Below are positions 61,695 to 64,000 of a stretch of 64,000 bases of DNA, in pieces; positions within the stretch are counted from its first letter, which is position 1; each line of letters starts with the position of its first letter. Source of the DNA: Phascolarctobacterium sp. ET69 (GTDB lineage Bacteria; Bacillota; Negativicutes; Acidaminococcales; Acidaminococcaceae); assembly GCF_023336935.1 (NCBI RefSeq), contig NZ_JAMBLR010000004.1:57907-121906 (forward strand), written 5' to 3'. The notes under the pieces were generated by a model. That model made no database searches and was not told where the DNA came from. It saw only the letters and a program-made list of their open reading frames with translations. Position numbers and translations under genes: made by a program.

Positions 61695-62696
61695 TTACCA
61701 GATTCCTAAAATATGCTGCATGCCAATGCTTACCAGTGCAATGAAAATCCAGCATACAAGGCCGAGCAAAATCGGTTTGCCGCCGCTTTTTACAATGCTT
61801 ACAAGGTTGGTGTTAAGGCCTATGGCGGCCATTGCCATTGCAATCATAAATTTGCCTATCGCAGGAAGCTGGGCAAGTACCGGCAGGCTTTCACCGGCAA
61901 GGGTGTTAAAAATTGCCGCTATTACAAAGTAAAGAATGAACATGGGGAAGATGGAGGTAATTTTAACATCGGCTGCCGTATTTTTGGTTTTGGATGTTAT
62001 GTAGGCGAGCCCGAGGCAGATAGGTATAATTGCAAGCGTTCTGGTTAATTTAACAATGGTTGCGTAGTTTAGGGCTGTATCGCTGCCGTGCGCGCTGGCC
62101 CATGTTTGCCCTGCGGCAACTACGCTGCTGGTATCGTTAATGGCCGTTCCTGCCCACATGCCAAAGCCTGTATCGGTAAAGCCAAGCATATCGCCAAGTG
62201 CGGGGAACAGGAAGGCTGCCACAACATTAAACAGAAAAATTACAGAAATCGACTGGGCAATGTCTTTATCGGAGGCTTTAATAACCGGCGCTGCCGCTGC
62301 AATGGCGCTGCCGCCGCAAATGGAAGAACCCACGCCGACAAGCGTTGCAATATCGCGGTCTATGTTCATAATTCTGCTTAAAATGTAAGCTGTAATTAAT
62401 GCCGTTCCGATAGTTGAAACAATAATTAGTAAAGACTGTGAGCCGACTGCTAAAATTTCAAATAAATTCATGCCGAAGCCTAAAAGAATGATGGAATATT
62501 GCAGTATTTTTTTGGCAGTAAACTGAATTCCGGGCTGAAAAAATGCGGGCCGTTTCCAAAAAGCGGCTGTAAGGCCGAATAAAATTGCAAAAACGGGTGC
62601 GCCAACAACCGGGAAAAGTTTGCCAAGATAGGTTGCAGGAACTGCCAGCGCAAAGCAGAATAAAATTCCGCGTAAATTTTTGTTGATGAAATCCAT
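61695..62696 (-). CDS. YeiH family putative sulfate/sulfite exporter
   Basis: 333 residues from ATG 62696. About ten membrane helices. The typical segments are FALAVPATYLGKLFPVVGAPVFAILFGL, FQPGIQFTAKKILQYSIILLGFGMNL, GVGSSICGGSAIAAAAPVIKA, and MWAGTAINDTSSVVAAG. Members are proposed to export sulfite, sulfonate breakdown products or related anions. It is divergent from a LysR gene, as yeiH is from yeiE in E. coli, where YeiE responds to sulfite. By analogy this pair may deal with sulfur oxyanion stress. Confidence 0.88.
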   Translation of the reverse strand: MDFINKNLRGILFCFALAVPATYLGKLFPVVGAPVFAILFGLTAAFWKRPAFFQPGIQFTAKKILQYSIILLGFGMNLFEILAVGSQSLLIIVSTIGTALITAYILSRIMNIDRDIATLVGVGSSICGGSAIAAAAPVIKASDKDIAQSISVIFLFNVVAAFLFPALGDMLGFTDTGFGMWAGTAINDTSSVVAAGQTWASAHGSDTALNYATIVKLTRTLAIIPICLGLAYITSKTKNTAADVKITSIFPMFILYFVIAAIFNTLAGESLPVLAQLPAIGKFMIAMAMAAIGLNTNLVSIVKSGGKPILLGLVCWIFIALVSIGMQHILGIW

Positions 62697-62755
62697 GCGT
62701 TTAAACTTCCTTTCATTAATTAAGATGTAAAATATTAAAACGTTCCGTGAACTGG

Positions 62756-62804
62756 TTGCAAACAAAGTATAAATGATTTACAATAATTAGTAAAATGAAT
62801 TATT
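62756..62804 (+). promoter_or_regulatory. LysR-gene promoter and LysR-type box in the yeiH-lysR gap
   Basis: TTGCAA (62756-62761), 17-bp spacer, TACAAT (62779-62784). AATAATT-N9-AATTATT (62782-62804) is an inverted repeat of the T-N11-A kind overlapping the -10 and start region, a natural autoregulatory site. The divergent yeiH promoter must lie on the other side within 62697-62760. Confidence 0.5.
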
Positions 62805-62841
62805 ATAATAAAATCAATTAAATTTTATAATGAGGTTAACG

Positions 62842-63732
62842 ATGATAGAAGAACTTGAAACACTTTTAGCCGTTGCGGAATACCGTAATTTTACCAGGGC
62901 GGCGCAAAAACGTAATATATCGCAGCCAACTGCCAGTGTGCAGATAAAAAAGCTGGAAGAATTTTTTGGCGCATCTTTAATAGAAAGAACTGCAAAACAT
63001 AAAAACGTGGCGTTAACTTCTGCCGGAAAAATTCTTTTGCAAAGTGCCGGGAACATTTGCGCGGAAATTGAATATGCAAAAGCGGCTATCGGCGGCTGGC
63101 AGGAAAAACTTGAAGGTGTGCTGCGCATCGGCGCAAGCCAGACGATTGGCGAATACTTTTTGCCGGAGTATCTTGGCAGGTTTACCAAAAAATACAGCCA
63201 ACTGGAGCCGGAAATTATAATTGGGAACACAAAACATATTGTAAACCTGCTTTTAAACGGCGAGATTGATGTGGGGCTGGTTGAAGGCGAAGTGCAGGAA
63301 AGCGGAATAAACGCAGAGGCGTTTTACCGCGACAGGCTGGTTGTTATTGCGGCTGCCGGGCATGAAGCCGACGGCAATATGCGCTGGATTATACGCGAGG
63401 AAGGTTCGGCCTCTCGCGAGCAGTGGGAAAGTTTTGTGCGCGAAAGCAACATAAATATAAACAGAAGACCGGTAATTTTTAATACGAATTTTGCCGTTAA
63501 AGAGGCGGTTAAAAATAATTTGGGCTGCGCGCTGATATCGGAACATATTGCCGTGCAGGCGCAGCGTGCCGGGGAAGTAAGCATTGCGGATAATTACCCT
63601 GCTGCCCGGCGTGATTTTTACTGCCTTACGCTGCACAGCAGGGCCGAACGGCGTGCTGTAACTGTTTTTAAAGAAGATTTGCACGAAAACTTTGCGAAAA
63701 ATGAAGGAAATAAAAATAAAAATGAGGATTAA
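62842..63732 (+). CDS. LysR family transcriptional regulator (YeiE/CysL-like)
   Basis: 296 residues from ATG 62842 (GAGG seven bases before; ATG 62830 would lack a ribosome site). Winged HTH: LETLLAVAEYRNFTRAAQKRNISQPTASVQIKKLEEFFGASLIER. The effector domain follows (LRIGASQTIGEYFLPEYLGRF, IGNTKHIVNLLLNGEIDVGLVEG), with the G-x-S-x-T-I pattern common to CysL/YeiE/CbbR relatives. It probably activates the divergent yeiH gene on binding a sulfur oxyanion or similar ligand. It has an unusual Lys/Asn-rich tail (NEGNKNKNED). Confidence 0.88.
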   Translation: MIEELETLLAVAEYRNFTRAAQKRNISQPTASVQIKKLEEFFGASLIERTAKHKNVALTSAGKILLQSAGNICAEIEYAKAAIGGWQEKLEGVLRIGASQTIGEYFLPEYLGRFTKKYSQLEPEIIIGNTKHIVNLLLNGEIDVGLVEGEVQESGINAEAFYRDRLVVIAAAGHEADGNMRWIIREEGSASREQWESFVRESNININRRPVIFNTNFAVKEAVKNNLGCALISEHIAVQAQRAGEVSIADNYPAARRDFYCLTLHSRAERRAVTVFKEDLHENFAKNEGNKNKNED

Positions 63733-63884
63733 TAAGCAAAAGAAAAATTTATGTAAAATTTAGCTGTAAATTGCTGAAAATAGTATCAAATTTATGTTTG
63801 CTTTTAACAGGCAGATTTAATATAATAATAACACGCTGTGATGCGGCACTGAAAAATTTGAAAAAAATAATTTCAAAAAAGTAG

Positions 63885-64000
63885 TTGACAAAATGTTGAA
63901 AACGTTGTAAACTACAAAAGCTGTCAAACATCAGCAGCACCTTGAAAACTGAACAAGAACCAAGAAAAAGCGAATGTGCGGGCGAGTTTGCTGGAAGTGA
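63885..64000 (+). promoter_or_regulatory. rRNA operon promoter and leader (16S gene starts beyond the window)
   Basis: Consensus TTGACA (63885-63890), 17-bp spacer, TAAACT (63908-63913). About 40 bases on, ACCTTGAAAACTGAACAAGAACC appears in pieces (63940-63963), the widely conserved sequence found in leaders and spacers of Firmicutes rRNA operons. The window ends within the leader. Between 63733 and 63884 no gene is seen; the stretch is AT-rich and may hold further promoter elements. Confidence 0.8.

Overview
The window looks like chromosomal DNA of a diderm Firmicute of the class Negativicutes, most like an Acidaminococcaceae / Phascolarctobacterium-type gut anaerobe. It combines Firmicutes-style housekeeping (ruvCAB-queH-spoIID-like-queA-tgt-yajC-secDF, mutS2, uridine kinase with TGS domain) with outer-membrane machinery: a porin carrying an S-layer-homology (SLH) domain, an autotransporter with a C-terminal beta-barrel, and a periplasmic CbiK. 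The genus is an inference; no 16S sequence lies inside, although the window ends in the promoter and leader of an rRNA operon.

Layout. 1-2.7 kb: end of a membrane-protein gene, then ppsA. 2.7-23.3 kb: a region dominated by cobalamin/metal genes, with three cobalamin riboswitches. The first precedes a small DnaA_N-like protein and an SLH porin; the second precedes a five-gene Nik/Dpp-type ABC transporter; the third precedes periplasmic cobaltochelatase cbiK, btuFCD-like genes and an ABC-2 exporter pair. glpK, a His-rich Zn/Cd-type P-type ATPase, an alkA-like glycosylase and three tRNA genes (Asp, Gly, Trp) are interspersed. 23.3-30 kb: MATE pump, AT-rich autotransporter, hicAB, and a redox module (TlpA, NapH-like Fe-S membrane protein, 40-residue CXXC peptide). 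30-40.1 kb: yebC, Holliday-junction, queuosine and Sec genes. 40.1-42.2 kb: a small AT-rich accessory island with a PD-(D/E)XK-like protein and a structured inverted repeat. 42.2-56.7 kb: DEAD-box helicase, lipoprotein/ATP-grasp pair, gltX, chagasin-like protein, zapA, U32 peptidase, mutS2, lysC, aminotransferase, cysteine desulfidase. 56.8-64 kb: relBE-type module, uridine kinase, PBP1A, yeiH with a divergent LysR regulator, and the rRNA promoter.

The most interesting signal is the cobalamin/metal regulon. Two of the three riboswitch promoters have a near-identical CsoR/RcnR-like palindrome (TATACCC-ATAC-GGGTATA) centred exactly 49.5 bp upstream of the -35 box, and a degenerate third copy lies before an orphan lipoprotein. 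This suggests that a DNA-binding metal or redox sensor and a corrinoid riboswitch together control an outer-membrane porin and an inner-membrane importer. Two surface/transport genes, the btuF-like gene and the autotransporter, each carry a one-base frameshift in an A6 tract; these are either sequence errors or phase-variable sites. Coordinates, motifs and inverted repeats were read by eye; family assignments rest on recognised motifs and not on database searches.
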